From: Rhabditophanes sp. KR3021
Taxonomy: Eukaryota > Nematoda > Chromadorea > Rhabditida > Alloionematidae
DNA length: 64,000 nucleotides
Assembly: GCA_963281155.1 (NCBI GenBank)
Contig: CAUJLY010000006.1
Coordinates: 2,170,001-2,234,000 of the forward strand
Reading direction: 5' to 3'
Shown: one piece after another, positions 24,601-37,672 of the stretch
Layout: the number at the start of each line of letters is the position of its first letter
Numbering within the stretch: the first letter of the stretch is position 1
Notes under the pieces: model-generated
Told to the model about the DNA's origin: nothing
Seen by the model: only the letters and a program-made list of their open reading frames with translations
Databases searched by the model: none
Position numbers and translations under genes: made by a program

Positions 24601-27201
24601 TTCACTTGACTATGCCACGCAAGATTTTGTATGTAATTGCAAAGCTGGGTACAAAGGAAAGAATTGCGACACTTGTGATGTCAACCATTGGGGAAATCCA
24701 AGAGAAGTTGGAGGATCCTGTGAAAAGTGTGATTGCAATGGGAACATCAATACCAATGATGTTGGAAATTGTGATTCAGAAAATGGAGATTGCCTCAAAT
24801 GTTTGTTCCATACTGAAGGAGCTCAATGTGAACATTGTCAAGATGGATACCATGGAGAAGCTAAGACAAGGAATTGTCAAAAATGTACCTGCAATTACTA
24901 TGGAACCAACTCTACTCAATCCGTCTGTAACAAAGTTTCCGGCCAATGTCCATGTCTTCCAAATGTAACTGGAAAGAATTGTGATATGTGTGAGCCAAAT
25001 CATTACAATTTGCAAAGTGCAAAAGGATGTGATGCATGTAGTTGTGACCCAACTGGTGTAGTTAATTCCTATGATGGTACTCCTAATTTGGAGTGCAATG
25101 GATTTAATGGGCAATGTCAATGTAAACAAGGGCGCGGTGGTAGAACTTGTTCAGATTGCCAAAATTACTATTGGGGAAATCCAATTATAGGAGAATGTGC
25201 TCAATGCCAATGTAATTCTCATGGAAGTGCTGAAATGCAATGTAATAGAAATGATGGAACTTGCATCTGCAAACCTGGTTCAGGGGGTCCTCTTTGTAAT
25301 ACTTGCGCCAGAGGATACACTGGAGTTTGGCCAAATTGCAAGACTTGTGGAGAATGCTTCCAAAACTGGGATAATATCTTGCAGAAATTGAGACTTGAAC
25401 TTGATGTTCTTCTCGACAAAGCTAACAATATCGAGGATTCGGGCATTGCCTCAGAATATGATGAAGAATTCAATGAAATGGAAACAAAGGTTGCTGAAAT
25501 CAATCAACAATTAACTGCTTCTGAAATGTCACCACTTGATATCAAATTACTCAATGAAAACATTGTCCAAATCCAAGAAAAGATTGGCAAAGCTCAAGGC
25601 CGACACAACCTTGCTGCCGAAATTGTAACGAAAACAGCCAATGATGCTGCTAATGCTGCAGCTCAAACTGCTTTACTTAAGGATGAATTTGAACAAATCC
25701 AACACCACGCCAATGAGTATTCGGACAAAGCGACAGAACTTCGTGAGAAGGACATCCTTGGAGCATATAATGTGACGAAAGAAAGTGCGGAAAAATCTCA
25801 AAGCGCCAAGAGAAAGAGTGAAAACGCTATTAGTACTTTCGCTGAAGCTGAATCTAAATCACTTGAAACTGAACAATTGCTTGCTAGTCATAATAATGAT
25901 TTCGTTAAGCAACACGAAGCTAATACTGCTGCTCTTGAAAAAGTTCAACAAGATTATCAATCGTTGGTTTCAGTTGTTCCCAAGATTAACCTTAAGGTTT
26001 GTGGTAAAGAAGCTGCTCCCTGTGACGCATTGTGTGGTGGACCAATTGCTCAATGTGGGTCGTGTGGAGGTAAATCTTGCCCAGAGGGGGCTGTTTCAAA
26101 GGCTGACCAAGCTCAAGAATTCATTAATGAAGCTTTTAATACTTTGCAAGAAAAACAAAAGGATGCTGAAGCTCTTTTATATGAACTTAGGAAGGTTCAA
26201 GAGGAGTTTATTCAACCAGTTGAAACAGCTAATCAAGTCTATTCATTTGCAGAAGAAGAAGCTGCCAAAGTCAACAATACGATTCACCAAGTCTCTGAAT
26301 TAATCCAAGAAATTGATGCCTTTATCAATGCTGATCGTTCAACGCCTGATCAAATTAAAGCCATTTCCGGCGAAATACTTGATTTAAAGATTTCCCAAAC
26401 TCAAGAAGAAATCGAAAGTTTGTCCAATGAAATCCGTGAACGTTTATCTAAGATTGACAATGTCAATAAAATCTTAAGTGAAACCAGAGGAAACAAGACA
26501 ATTGCCGTTAATCTTCAAAATTCCGCTGAAAATGCTCGCAAAAAGGCTGAACAAATAGCTAATGTCAGAACAACTGTCCGTGAAAATCTGAAAAATACTA
26601 CTGAATACCAAGAAAAAGCCAATTCTGCTTATACTGATGCCAAAGAAAAGTTAGCTGAAGCAAAGGAAAATTACGAAGTTGCCTCTAAAGAAGCTAAGGA
26701 AGCAGAACTGATCCTAGCTAACTCAACTAAAGCTTTCAAGGAATTGAATGAGGAATGGACTGCAATTGGAGTTCAATATCTCCAAACAGCTGAGCTAAGG
26801 AAAACAGCTAATAAGGATGAAAGTTCTGCCAAAGAAAAAATCCAATGGGCTACTTCTACATATGATTCTCTAACAGATAACATCGAATTGGCCAAAAACA
26901 AATTGTCTGAGAGAAAATCAGGCAACCAAGAACCACAGCAACGTGCTGAAAACTTAAGAAAGAGAGCAACAGATTTGTTGGCTAAACGTTTAAATCAGAA
27001 CACTGAAACAGAAGGTAAGTGTAGTGTATTCTTAATTTCTTCTAATTTGATTTATTTACAGAGCTCACAAAAAAAATCGCAGTATCAGATACTAATCTTG
27101 GTGATATGAGTCACGCCATATTAGAACAGACGGAAAAGATCGAAGAAACAACTATTAAAATTAAGAATTTAGAAGATCACTATGCACATTGTGACATATA
27201 A
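21618..27201 (+). CDS. lam-1: Laminin subunit beta
   Basis: Secreted basement-membrane glycoprotein that assembles with alpha and gamma chains into laminin trimers. Five exons: 21618-22247, 22297-22614, 22659-23160, 23214-27014, 27062-27201; phases agree, giving 1796 aa, close to LAMB1 (1786). Signal peptide 1-26, then the N-terminal polymerisation (LN) domain with the beta-type CYPATGNLLIGR start. Five LE repeats follow, then a laminin IV type B domain at about 555-776 (YTYEAENALTSG...), which marks a beta chain. Eight more LE repeats, then a long coiled coil interrupted by the beta-specific cysteine-rich knob at about 1412-1440 (CGKEAAPCDALCGG). The coil ends with one cysteine just before the stop (HCDI), where the beta-gamma disulfide forms. 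Domain count 5+8 equals vertebrate LAMB1. A polyadenylation-like AATAAA lies about 10 bases after the stop. The EB-protein gene follows 372 bp downstream. Confidence 0.97.
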
Positions 27202-27573
27202 ATTATTTAATAATAAAAATCCGTTTTCTTTTATAAAATGGCTTTAAATTATCAATTTCGATTGTCATTTTTTCTAAAAAATATTATAATAAAAAAATTA
27301 CGTAACAAGGTTGTTGTAACATTCTAATCAACAATATTTAAAACATGTTTAGCTTTGAACAAGCTCATTAAATCCTTTTAAAGATTCACTTAGTTGCTCA
27401 ACATGTATAGATTTACAAATTATATGTAGGTCACTATCGGCAATCTACTGATTAAGATGAGTAATTTGAATGCACATTTTATAATTCGGCAGTGATCAAT
27501 AAAAGGCTGCGCAAAGAAATATAACTATTGGGAAAGAATACTTGTATGTATTTTCATACTACTTTGTGACATC

Positions 27574-28949
27574 ATGAAAGAAGTCATTAGATGTTGTGAT
27601 ATTTTATTTTATTTATTATTAACTGTAAAAATCATCCAAGCTTCTAGTTATAATCCTTGCTTGGGTAAATTTGTCATTTTTATTACTAATATTTGTTCCA
27701 AATTCTTTAGGATTATCACAAATATCAGGAACATGCGACAGAGACACAGATTGTGAGTCAAAGGGAAGCGTTTGTCTACGTTCGAAATGTCGTTGTCATC
27801 CTCATTACATAGAAGTAACAGAAAAAAATAGTAAATCGAAATGTTTGAGACTTCCGTCTAAAATTGGAGCAGTTTGCAACAACAAGTGTAGGGAACCTTT
27901 ATTTTGCAGAAATGGTGTGTGTCAGTGTGTGCAACGAGGTTCTACGACTCTTCTAAATGGAGAATGTATTTTCATTTCGAATGTTGGGGATCGTTGTTCG
28001 AGACACACTGATTGCACAGCACCTTTTAGTGCATGCTTAAATTCGCAATGTGTGTGTATTTCTGGAACTGTTCAGCAAGGCAATAAATGTGTGGCCACGA
28101 CTAATTGTCCACTTGGAGGTATGCCGACGGGAACTTGTACGAGAAAAGCTGCTACAGCTCAAGTTTATAATTTCATTGACTTTTCGGATGATTGCCCACC
28201 ACATATGATTTGTATTACTGCTCCAGATTCGCCATTAGGTCATTGTTGTCCAAAAGTATGCCCATTGGGAAGCGAATTCGATGCTCAGTATGTGTGTGAC
28301 ATCAAATCAAATGCAACTAATAAATGTCCAGCAGACACTCACTTTTGTCATCGCCTAAGTGATGGACATTTCGTACAAAGTATTTGTTGTCGTAGGCCAT
28401 GCAATGCCTTTTCCCCACAAGCTTTATACTTAAACGGAGAGTGTGTAGCTCGTGGTCAACTCAACTCCCAATGCTCAGTCAATGATCAATGTGGGGGCTC
28501 TGAAGGAATGCAGTGTGTTAGTGGATATTGTCAATGTTCAACAGGTTTCCACCCAGCTACAGATATTCTGACTCATGCAATCAAAAATCCTAGCCAGTTG
28601 TGTGTAAGAAATTGCGATAAGGTAACAATGAATCATATCTTAGCCACTTTATAATAACTGCTTTTAGAATAAATTATCTAGAGACACAACTTGCCATTCC
28701 CCATCATTGTTAGGGAGGTCTTGTTTTGTTCAAGAACAATGCCCTCCAAATTCTGGTTGTTATCGGGGAAAGTGTCAGTGCCGATGTGAACATACCATCA
28801 AAGATGATAAATGTGTCCAAGTTGTAAGACCAACCACAGAAAAACCACCTCAACAAGTTGTAATTCCTGGATTTTCTCAAGGTTCAAATGGAGACTTGAT
28901 GGGGATGATTGGGAGATTATTCGGAGGAGGACAATCAAGAAACGGTTAA
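27574..28949 (+). CDS. Secreted cysteine-rich protein with EB modules
   Basis: Exons 27574-27664, 27711-28621 and 28668-28949 join in phase to give about 427 aa. A hydrophobic N-terminus (DILFYLLLTVKIIQASS) looks like a signal peptide. The rest is built from EB-type cysteine modules of the form C-x5-C-x(5-7)-C-x3-C-x-C (for example CDRDTDCESKGSVCLRSKCRC). Similar units recur to the end (CFVQEQCPPNSGCYRGKCQC). The C-terminus is Gly/Pro-rich with no cysteine. EB proteins are common in nematodes and arthropods; most have no assigned function, though some act at the cell surface or in cuticle. The same strand and a 372-bp gap from laminin beta would allow an operon, but the gap is large and no leader site can be proven. 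Confidence 0.85.
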
Positions 28950-30454
28950 TTTTTATGTTCAAGTATTAAACTGTTTAAAAGTCATCTCAACAAACACATT
29001 TTATGTATAAATTAGCAAATAACTTTATAGTTGGTTAAACCACATGGCTTAATTGATACTAAATAAAAAGAATTATTTACAAACCCATTGTCTACTTAAT
29101 TAAAACGTAATAATTGGCTATTTACACTTTCAATAAAGCAAATATTTTATAGGTATTAATTAAGATTAAGCTTAATTGCACTTCAAACACGTCATCCTTA
29201 AACAGTAATTCTAAAAAATATCGATAAACAAAAGTATTATACTACTTAACATACAAAAAAACCGATGTTTACTTGCTTTTCAAACTAATTGTGAATAAAG
29301 CCGAAACAACAATTGTTATAATTTTAAAAATAACTTCTAAACAAGGCCTCTAAACAAACATTTTTATATGCAAATATATTTTCCTTTAATTATTGGCACA
29401 CAATCAATTCTGTAACTTATAAACACAATTATAAAACGAGTTTTTAAAAGTAATATTACTAATAGTTGACATATATGTCTATGGAAAAAGATTTAGATAA
29501 AATTGCCACTTTCTAAATTGTATAGATCTTAATCAAGATCCTTTCCTTGATTTTCCTTTTATACATCCTCTTGGAATTTTATGAGTGCTAGACAACACAA
29601 TATTAGTATTGTTAATATTATTTTAAACAAGTGACAATCATCTAATGTATACTACAAATATTTTCTAAATTAGTTGCAACATATCAAATATGTCTTCATT
29701 TCATTTTTTGCACATACCACATGCATACCAAACTTTATTTTAAATATATATTAATAAGCTTGTTATATGTATATTTTTATCACCAACTATTATTAACATA
29801 CGTAAATAAATATATTGTGCACACTATTTACATTGAACAATATAGTCGATCCCATGTAGGGCAATTTTATTGGAATGACTGCAATCTAAAAAGTGTTCAC
29901 CTACCCGGGCATGTGTATTTGAAAAAAAGTTTCCGAGTATAAGGCTAGGCTGTTATGATTAAAATATATAAGGTCAGTTCACTTCAATTCCAAGGTTATC
30001 ACCATTATTTATTCTATTTACTTTTGAAACTGACCACTTTTATTTCTTTGATCAATGTTTTAATTTACTTGTATGGAAAGGATATCTTCTGATGTACCTT
30101 GTGCTTACTATAAGCATATACACTTTGACTGGGCTTAAACAATAAATACAATTCATCATCAACTTACTTGTTTTTTGTTATGGTAAGGAAGGTCTTTGTT
30201 CATGCTTAAAAATACTAATTTAGATATCAAAAGTTTCATGTCATAGTAAGATAATTTAGTTACATAAAATTATTTACGCATTTGCAATAGTGTGTGGTGT
30301 CAAAAAAGGACTTCTTTTCATTTTTTTGTTAATTTAAATTGTAATTTACCATTTATATATTGTGGCGCGCATTAAATTAAATTTATTCGAAAGAACTCTT
30401 TTCTTACATCAGTCTCACGTTTTTGATATAGAAATAGGTTTGCACTTTAAAGTA
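28950..30454. other. Intergenic, nothing recognised
   Basis: AT-rich spacer between the EB-protein gene and the F-box-like gene. A 73-codon open frame at 29721-29942 has neither domain nor splice signals and was not accepted. Confidence 0.4.
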
Positions 30455-31555
30455 ATGGATTACTTAAATGGTAAAAATGTGATTGAAAGCTCAAATACGA
30501 TTGCTTTAAATTTCATTGAAAATCCCTCTATCTTTGTGTCAAATAATTTATCAAATATGCCCTGCGAAATGAAGCTTCACTTTATGTCTTATCTAGACTT
30601 GAAAAGTCTTCTCAAAATGAAGGCAGTAAATAAGATGTCATACACAACTGTCTCTAAGCATTCCAATTACTTAGCACAAAAGAAAATTGCTGATTTCGTG
30701 ATAGATCAAACCGAAGATGGAACAATTAAAATGGTATTAGATGGTAGCAAAGAAAATTTTCTTGAGGTTTGAACTATATTCTTTAGTCTAATTTATGATC
30801 ACTTTACAGTCATTAGAGTATTTGGAGGAAATCTCAAAACATATCCAATTTACTGGTATTATTTATTTAAGACGAATTAATCCTGATTTATTAACTTTTA
30901 TTCCTCAATGTAATATATCTTCGGCGTGTGGGATAATTTTGTGGGACATGTATAGATTAGAGATGTCTGTTCTAACACATTTCCTTTCTAAATTTAACTG
31001 TCAATATATACAAATGTCGTCAACAAATATACTCGGTGATGGAGATCAAATTGTTGAATATATGGGTGATTACATATCAGATCTATCAATTTCCGAAGAT
31101 TGTGAGTGTTTTTTAACTGACAAAACATTACAAACTTTGTCAAAGAAGAGTAATAAAGGAAATGCTTTAAATTGCATCAAGTTAAAATCAAAAGGAGCCA
31201 TTTTTTCGGCGGATGGCATTGTGGAATTTATAAAGGTTCGTCTTTATTTCTATTGATCTCCTATTTATTGTTGATTGTCCTTTCAATTGAGATCATTTTC
31301 GCTTTGATATTTAACTAATATTTTTATGCCGCAACTGACAGTACTATTTCTTTTCAGAATTCTTACTTCACACACCAGCTGCCACAACTGCACATCAGAG
31401 CCGTATCCTGTTCAAAGAGCGATTTCATTGAAATACTTGAAGACAATCTATTGGATGATGTAACTCACTATAATAGAACATGCTATCAATCAGTTGTATT
31501 TCAATTTAGTCACCACCCTCTAGAAATCATAGTTAAAGAATTCGTTTCCCACTAA
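30455..31555 (+). CDS. F-box-like protein, probably of the nematode FTH/DUF38 type
   Basis: Three exons (30455-30766, 30810-31235, 31358-31555), all joined in phase 0, give 311 aa. An F-box-like segment lies at about residues 28-75: LSNMPCEMKLHFMSYLDLKSL, with the leucine/methionine pattern and the following MKAVNKMSY helix. The remainder has alternating hydrophobic strands and helices without a named motif. It resembles the C-terminal region of nematode F-box A proteins, in which FTH/DUF38 is thought to bind the ubiquitination target. If so, it would link substrates to an SCF ubiquitin ligase through Skp1. The start was taken at the first ATG of the open frame. Family assignment rests on pattern resemblance alone. 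Confidence 0.6.
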
Positions 31556-33887
31556 TTTTTATCTTTGCAATGTGAGTCCAATCTGATGCGTGGTGGCCAA
31601 GGAACAAGTCCAAATAGACTTTTATCTATCCAAATTTACTTTTAATTATCAAAATATTAATTTTATCTGCAGTTAACTTTATTTATAACTATTATTAAAG
31701 GTAATTTGTATCTTCATTTGATTAATGCGTTACAATTAAAAAGATGTCGTTTTTATTGTCGTAATAGCTAGTATTTTTGTACGAGCAATTTTTTAATGTG
31801 ATAAATAGCTATATATAATTATTATCTTTGATAACACCTTTATTTTATTACAACATGTTCTTTTATTATCCAGTCATTAAAAAGAAGTTATAAATTTGAA
31901 TGTGGCAATAACTTAATGCTCTTGTAGGATAGTTAGCTGCTAAGTACTTCGATTTAAAATACTTGCACATATGGACAAGAATAATAAGTGTGGTAGTCTC
32001 TTTCATTCTTAACCTGTAGGTCCACCATGACTACTCATTCCTTTTTATCAATTTTTAGGTAATTCTTTGTCTTTGTGTATGATAATTAATACCTACAAAT
32101 GCAAAGTATTTTTATATTTCAAATCAAATTTTCCACACGCTTCTTATATAAAATGTCACCTATCTTATAAACAAATCTATCTCCTTTATATGTAATTCAT
32201 TGTACGTAAGTCTTTGTGTACAATTTCTACTATTATTGCTTTTTATAACCTTTCCATACATACAAATATTATTTAAAGTCATTATCGAGTTCACTTGCAG
32301 CTCCTCCTAAACTCTTTAGATCAAAATAATATCTTAATATGTAACGGCTGCATATTTTAGGGTTTTGATTTAGCGCAAAAAATATATCAGTTACCATCAG
32401 ATCATCCTTTTTCTCTTTCATCACCCTACAAAGTCCCTTTTTATGTAAAAATATTACTTATAAGTGTGATTTGGCAGGGCATCAAACTGCTGCCATTTTG
32501 TCTATCACTTACCCTCAATTAAATATTCAAAAACTATTTGCGCAATATGATTTAGTCGCCAACTTGGTATTTGTCTGTATTTTGGGATTATAAAAAGCTC
32601 TTATTTCTGTTTATCCATTTTTGTGTCAACATCATAATTTTGTTTTTTTAATCACATTAGACTAAGTACAAAGTTGTTAGCATTCAAGTCAGGTAACCAT
32701 TAACCCTGCTTTGTGGAGCCACATTATGTTATTTTGGGATAACATGCATCATAAACAATGTAAGATTAAAAATATTTATGTGGTGCAAGATTAACTTTTT
32801 TCCTACATAATTGAGAACATTTATTAGTATGTTTGATGACAAATAATTGCCACTAATATTTTACGTTTTACCTAAATATGTAGGTTCTCATTAAAATTAT
32901 GTATTGCCACACCTTTTTTAGCCAAATCACATTTTCTATTATAAAGTACCATACTTATTCAATTATTCGTTTATATTTTTTTGAAAACTTCATGTACTAA
33001 CCTATCATTTTAAAAAACGGCAGCCTATCCATCCCTCTTTATTTATACAATTCAAATCTTACTCTAGTCGTGCTTTAAAAATATTATTTGTCTTAAATAA
33101 AATATTTATACACATATAAATATTCGTATAAAAAACGGAAGTCAAAATCAAAAATAGATACACGATCATTTGTACAAACGTATGTTTAGCTCCTTCTTTA
33201 TTGCTTTGAAAATGTTCTGCCTCTTGAGATATCAAAGTAAAGACTAATTTGCTCCATTTTTGGAGTATTTTGATGCATGATCTTTTTCATATAAATAGAT
33301 TTTATAAACAAAAAGATAATATACAGACATTTATTCACTTTTTATCGCAATCATTACAGCGGATTAATGGTATTTTCTGCACCTTTAATTCTTGTCAACT
33401 CTTGTACCTTTTCCCATCATCCTAAGATTAACTTTTGTATTCAGAGAAAAGAGTGTACTACTAATTTTTTTGGCTCAAACATACTTGATTGCCATACTAT
33501 AGTAAATTTATCCTACACATAACATAGCTATTCATAAACTGATAATACAATAGATACCTATCGACACTAAGATTATTGTTAACTTGTCAAAATCAAATAT
33601 ACATATAAAACAACCATCCTTGTCATAAAAGATATTAACACAATTTATCAATCAACATATTATAATTTGACATGGCTTTTTTAGCTCTTATTCATGTCTG
33701 TACAGAAGATGCGTTTCATTAATTAAACACATAGCATACATTTCAGAGTAATGTATAATTGCACGGATATTTTATATTTTTTGACACTACTGTTGTTTAT
33801 GACTACAGATTATGTAAAAATGCGACACATTTTAATATTTATTTGCTTTTTAGTTAGTTATCTTAAAAGTGGTTTTAGCTTGAAGTC
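31556..33887. other. Intergenic, upstream of ephrin
   Basis: About 2.3 kb of AT-rich DNA, pyrimidine-rich on the plus strand in places (for example 33030-33060, 33380-33430). No gene, RNA gene or repeat was recognised. It ends at an acceptor-like GTGGTTTTAG 8-9 bases before the ephrin start. Confidence 0.4.
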
Positions 33888-36800
33888 ATGTCGATCATGG
33901 TCAAGTTTCCGATTTTTCTATTCTCCGCTCTTTTCTTGGTCGGTGAAAGTGGACTTCATCACATAACTGGACGCAAGCAGGTCATTGAAGACCAAGACAA
34001 CTTGTCTCCCCACTATCTCCGTAACTCCCATTCTGAATCAAACCGACTCGACACCGCCATCACTCAAGACGTCAACGGAACAAAAATCTACCCATTCGAA
34101 TGGAATTCCAACAATGACAGGTATGTTCAAAGATACCCATACTCTAATCACATTGTCCCTTATCACTAATTATTTTTTATTAATTAACATTCTTTGCAGA
34201 TTACGTCCTCGGTACGGTCAAAACAGAACAGTGCATGGAAAAGTTGTTACCTTTTATTACCTGACACTCACCATCAACTCCACTTCTATTTTACGTCTCA
34301 ATTGCCCTGTCAATAACGGAGAAGCTCAATTTGATGATAGTTCTTTCAAGTACAAGTCTGCTATTGAATACACTTCTATTTATGTCGTTTTTCATAAGGA
34401 ATTTGATGAGTGCAAGGTTACCAGAGATTCCGAATTTGTTGGAAAATGCCTTGGACGTGGTTTTATTGACGTTGACTTGAGTCAATATTATAGTCCTTTG
34501 GATAGAGATGTTTATTTTATTTCGACTAGCACTGGATTGTATCAAGGCATTAATAAGAAGAGAAATGGATTATGTAGAACACACACCTTGAAGCTACATG
34601 TTAACATGCCATTTGTAAGTGTTTGGTATTAACTTATTTAAATACTTTTTAGAACCCCGAATTCGACATGGAATCCGAAGAAATTCATACCGCCACCATG
34701 AACTTTGATGAGAATGCCGTTGAAATTCACGATGATATTAGTAATGAAAGACAATTCGAGGACGAAGAAGATTCAAAGGTAGTTGAGCTTAAAGAACAAA
34801 AATGGGGCGGCTCAATGATTTATCACGGACCAAGAAACTACGGCACCGACCAAGAAGGAGACCTTTCCAAAGCCAAAAGAGTTCCAGAAGTTGTTATGCC
34901 TCAATTTGACAGTAATGATTACGGAGAGGGTATCTTCACCAACTCCCGCAAACACGAACCTTTCTTCACCAGTCAAGACGAACCAACTAAAGCTGAAGAA
35001 GAAAAAAGAGCGGAATTCGTGAAAACTCTCGAATTCATCTTTGACAAAAAACAAACTTACAATGATGACGATTTCCCATTGGAAAAAACAATCTCCTACA
35101 AAAATAGCCTTTTGAAAAGTTCTGCCCTCCATGGAAGTAAGTTACCATAAAAATATGTACTTCCAAAAGTGACGAGCAAATAACACATTAACGGTATAAT
35201 TAAAATAAGTATTCTTGCTTATTTAAAAATAACTTTTTTAAAAATATAAATACTCAAAAATATAACTAAACTCAATATTTAATTAAAACCTAAATTGCAT
35301 GGTATTTATAAAAAAAGTAAATAAGATGACGTTACTTGAGGATTCTTTTTTTATAAATCTAAAAATTGAATACACAAGTTTATATGTAATTTAAATGGAT
35401 GTAATAATTACACTTCTTAATAAAAAAGTTTTCCCTTTCCTTAAAACTAGATTTTATTTATTAACATCTTCAATCTAAAGCAAATTAATAAGCCTTTATC
35501 TCGAACTTACCACCAGATCTTAAAGTATATAAAGTAAATGATATAGTACGGATATTTGAGAGATCACCAGAAATTTTATCGCAGCATAATAATAGTAGAG
35601 GCATCTATTTTGATGGCCAAAAGACTCTAGAACCTACTATAAGCAACTATATAGTTCTACTCTTATCCCAATAGTTCTCCGTTCTTTAATACATATTGAC
35701 TTGATCTTTAAAAACGAGATAACGTAAAGATACGCCTCATACTGGTCTTAACTTTGGATATATAGATCTTAACTTCTCTAGGCCCCAGCTATTTTAGTTC
35801 GTTCTAATTTGATTTCTTCAAAAGTTACTCTTCTATTTTTCTTGCAATAGAATTATTTTTGACTACCAAAATGGTTCAAATTACACAAATTCCTGATACA
35901 CCACCAAACCCTTTGGCTCAATTAACTAGTACTTATGATCGAGTCCGAATCTTTGATGCTCCTTTTACGTACCTTATTATTAACAAAGAAGTTGAAAATT
36001 ATTGCTCCTATTGTTTACAACCCCCAGCAACTGGTAAAAAGTTGATGAAATGCGCTGCTTGCGAATTCGCTTGCTATTGCAACAAGGAATGCCAAAAACT
36101 GGCTTGGAAGACTCATAGAGGTGAATGCAAACGCCTTAAGAATGTTTTTCCTAACTTGCCTTTGACGGAAATCCTGTTTTTGAGTAGAGTCATTGATAAA
36201 GTCTTATTTATCGAAAGACATGGTGATCATTATGGGTGGGAAGCTAATCGCAAATTCGGTGAGCTAATGTCTCATGAAGACGACATTCGTAAGGACCCCA
36301 AAAAAGTAGAGCATTTTAAGAAACTTCTGACCAAGATGGAAACATTCCGCAAAGAAGAAATGATTGATGCTGACAAGTTTTTCGATGTAAGTATGCAATT
36401 TAAACGGTCAATGTTTAAATATCTCCCTTTTTGCATTGAATTATTATTATTTATTGCATTTAGATTTTCTGTCGTACATCTATCAATTCACATTCCATCC
36501 ATACAAATGCTGGAACGGAAGTAGGTATGGCTTTAGATCTTGGAGTATCGCTATACAATCACTCATGTCGTCCAAACTGTTCTCTGGTATTCGAAGGATT
36601 CAAAGTTTGCATTCGCCCACTCACACAAAGTACAAATCCATACGACTATAACACTAGTTTTATCTCATACACTGACGTCGGCCGTTCTCGTTACCAAAGA
36701 AGAAAAGACCTCCGAATAAAATGGTACTTTGAGTGTATGTGCGAACGTTGCATGGACCCAGAAGATGACTTACTGACTAGTCTTAAGTGCAAAAATGCTG

Positions 36801-37628
36801 AATGTGATGAGCCAATCATCACTCATGAAGTTGCTGAGCTCAAAGACATTGAATGCCCAAAATGCAAGACTATTGCTGATGCTGAGTATGTTAAGAAGGG
36901 ACAAGAAGTCATGATTGCAACTCCACCAAGTTTTGATCCATCGTGGAAGGTTGAATCTATTGCTGAATTGTTAACTACAGCTGAAGAAATTTTACATGAT
37001 CGTAATATTTACATTTCCCGCTTAAAGACAGCTGTTATGCACATGAATGGAACACTTCATGGAAATGTTGAATTCGTTCAAAAACAAGTTTATGAAAACT
37101 TCAAAATGTGTTTCCCTGCAATGGATCGTCACAACGGCTTTCAATTAATAAATATCGTCAAATCATTAATCGAAAATGATCAACGCGAAGAGGCTATTCC
37201 TTATGCGTTTGATGCCATGACTATTTTCGAAGTTTGCTTTGGCATGAATCATCCATACTACCTTCAAACCCTTGCCTTATGGACATACCTTGAGAAGCAA
37301 ATGCCAAAAACAAATCCTGAGTTATTCAGTTTAATGAACTTTGACTCGAACATTTCCGTAGACATTAGTCAGTATGTCAGAGACATACATCTTGATCAAA
37401 ACGATCCTTCTAAAGTTTCAACTGAAACAACTGCATCGGCCTAAATATTTGCTCGTCTCATTAAGCTTAAACAAAAAGCCTTTCCATTTTTATAATAATA
37501 TGTCATGTGTTTAATATTTTGTTACAGATCATGATGGCCCTATGAAAGCTTTCCATAATAGTGGTTTCAAGGAAACAACACCAATTGCTCTTTGCTTGGC
37601 TACAATTATTATGATCTTTTTTTATTAA
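33888..37628 (+). CDS. Ephrin, GPI-anchored type, with another gene inside its last intron
   Basis: Ligand of Eph receptor tyrosine kinases, involved in cell-cell repulsion and adhesion. Exons 33888-34120, 34200-34614, 34653-35136 and 37528-37628 join in phase to give about 410 aa. Signal peptide from MVKFPIFLFSALFLVGESG. The ephrin domain spans about residues 68-216: YPFEWNSNNDR, EYTSIYVVFHKEFDEC, YFISTSTGLYQG and GLCRTHTLKLHV, with the expected cysteines. A long acidic stalk follows (about 217-377), similar in plan to the extended stalk of C. elegans VAB-2. Exon 3 ends at GGAA|GTAAGT with one base left over. The only in-phase exon found encodes ...FHNSGFKETTPIALCLATII, a classic GPI signal with a hydrophobic end. 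That exon lies beyond the complete SMYD gene, leaving an intron of about 2.4 kb. The ephrin domain is secure; the last exon is inferred from phase and hydrophobicity. Confidence 0.8.
35871..37444 (+). CDS. SMYD-family SET/MYND lysine methyltransferase
   Basis: Transfers methyl groups from S-adenosylmethionine to lysines of histones or other proteins. Exons 35871-36386 and 36464-37444 join in phase 0, giving 498 aa, near the size of SMYD1-3. A split SET domain surrounds a MYND zinc finger at about residues 44-85 (CSYCLQPP...CAACEFACYCNKEC...HRGEC). The SET core motif NHSCRPN lies near 203, and the post-SET cysteines read CMCERC. The C-terminal third is helical, as expected for the TPR-like domain. 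The gene lies wholly between the third and fourth exons of the ephrin on the same strand. It should have its own promoter at 35137-35870; an AG acceptor (TTGCAATAG) lies about 20 bases before the ATG. Which SMYD subgroup it belongs to is not clear. Confidence 0.92.
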
Positions 37629-37672
37629 ACCTTTGTTTCAAACGTTTTCAAACAACTTTACATCAACTGCAG

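Noticed and set aside
29721..29942. 73-codon open frame as a gene
   Set aside because: Low-complexity hydrophobic composition, no domain, no supporting splice or start context.
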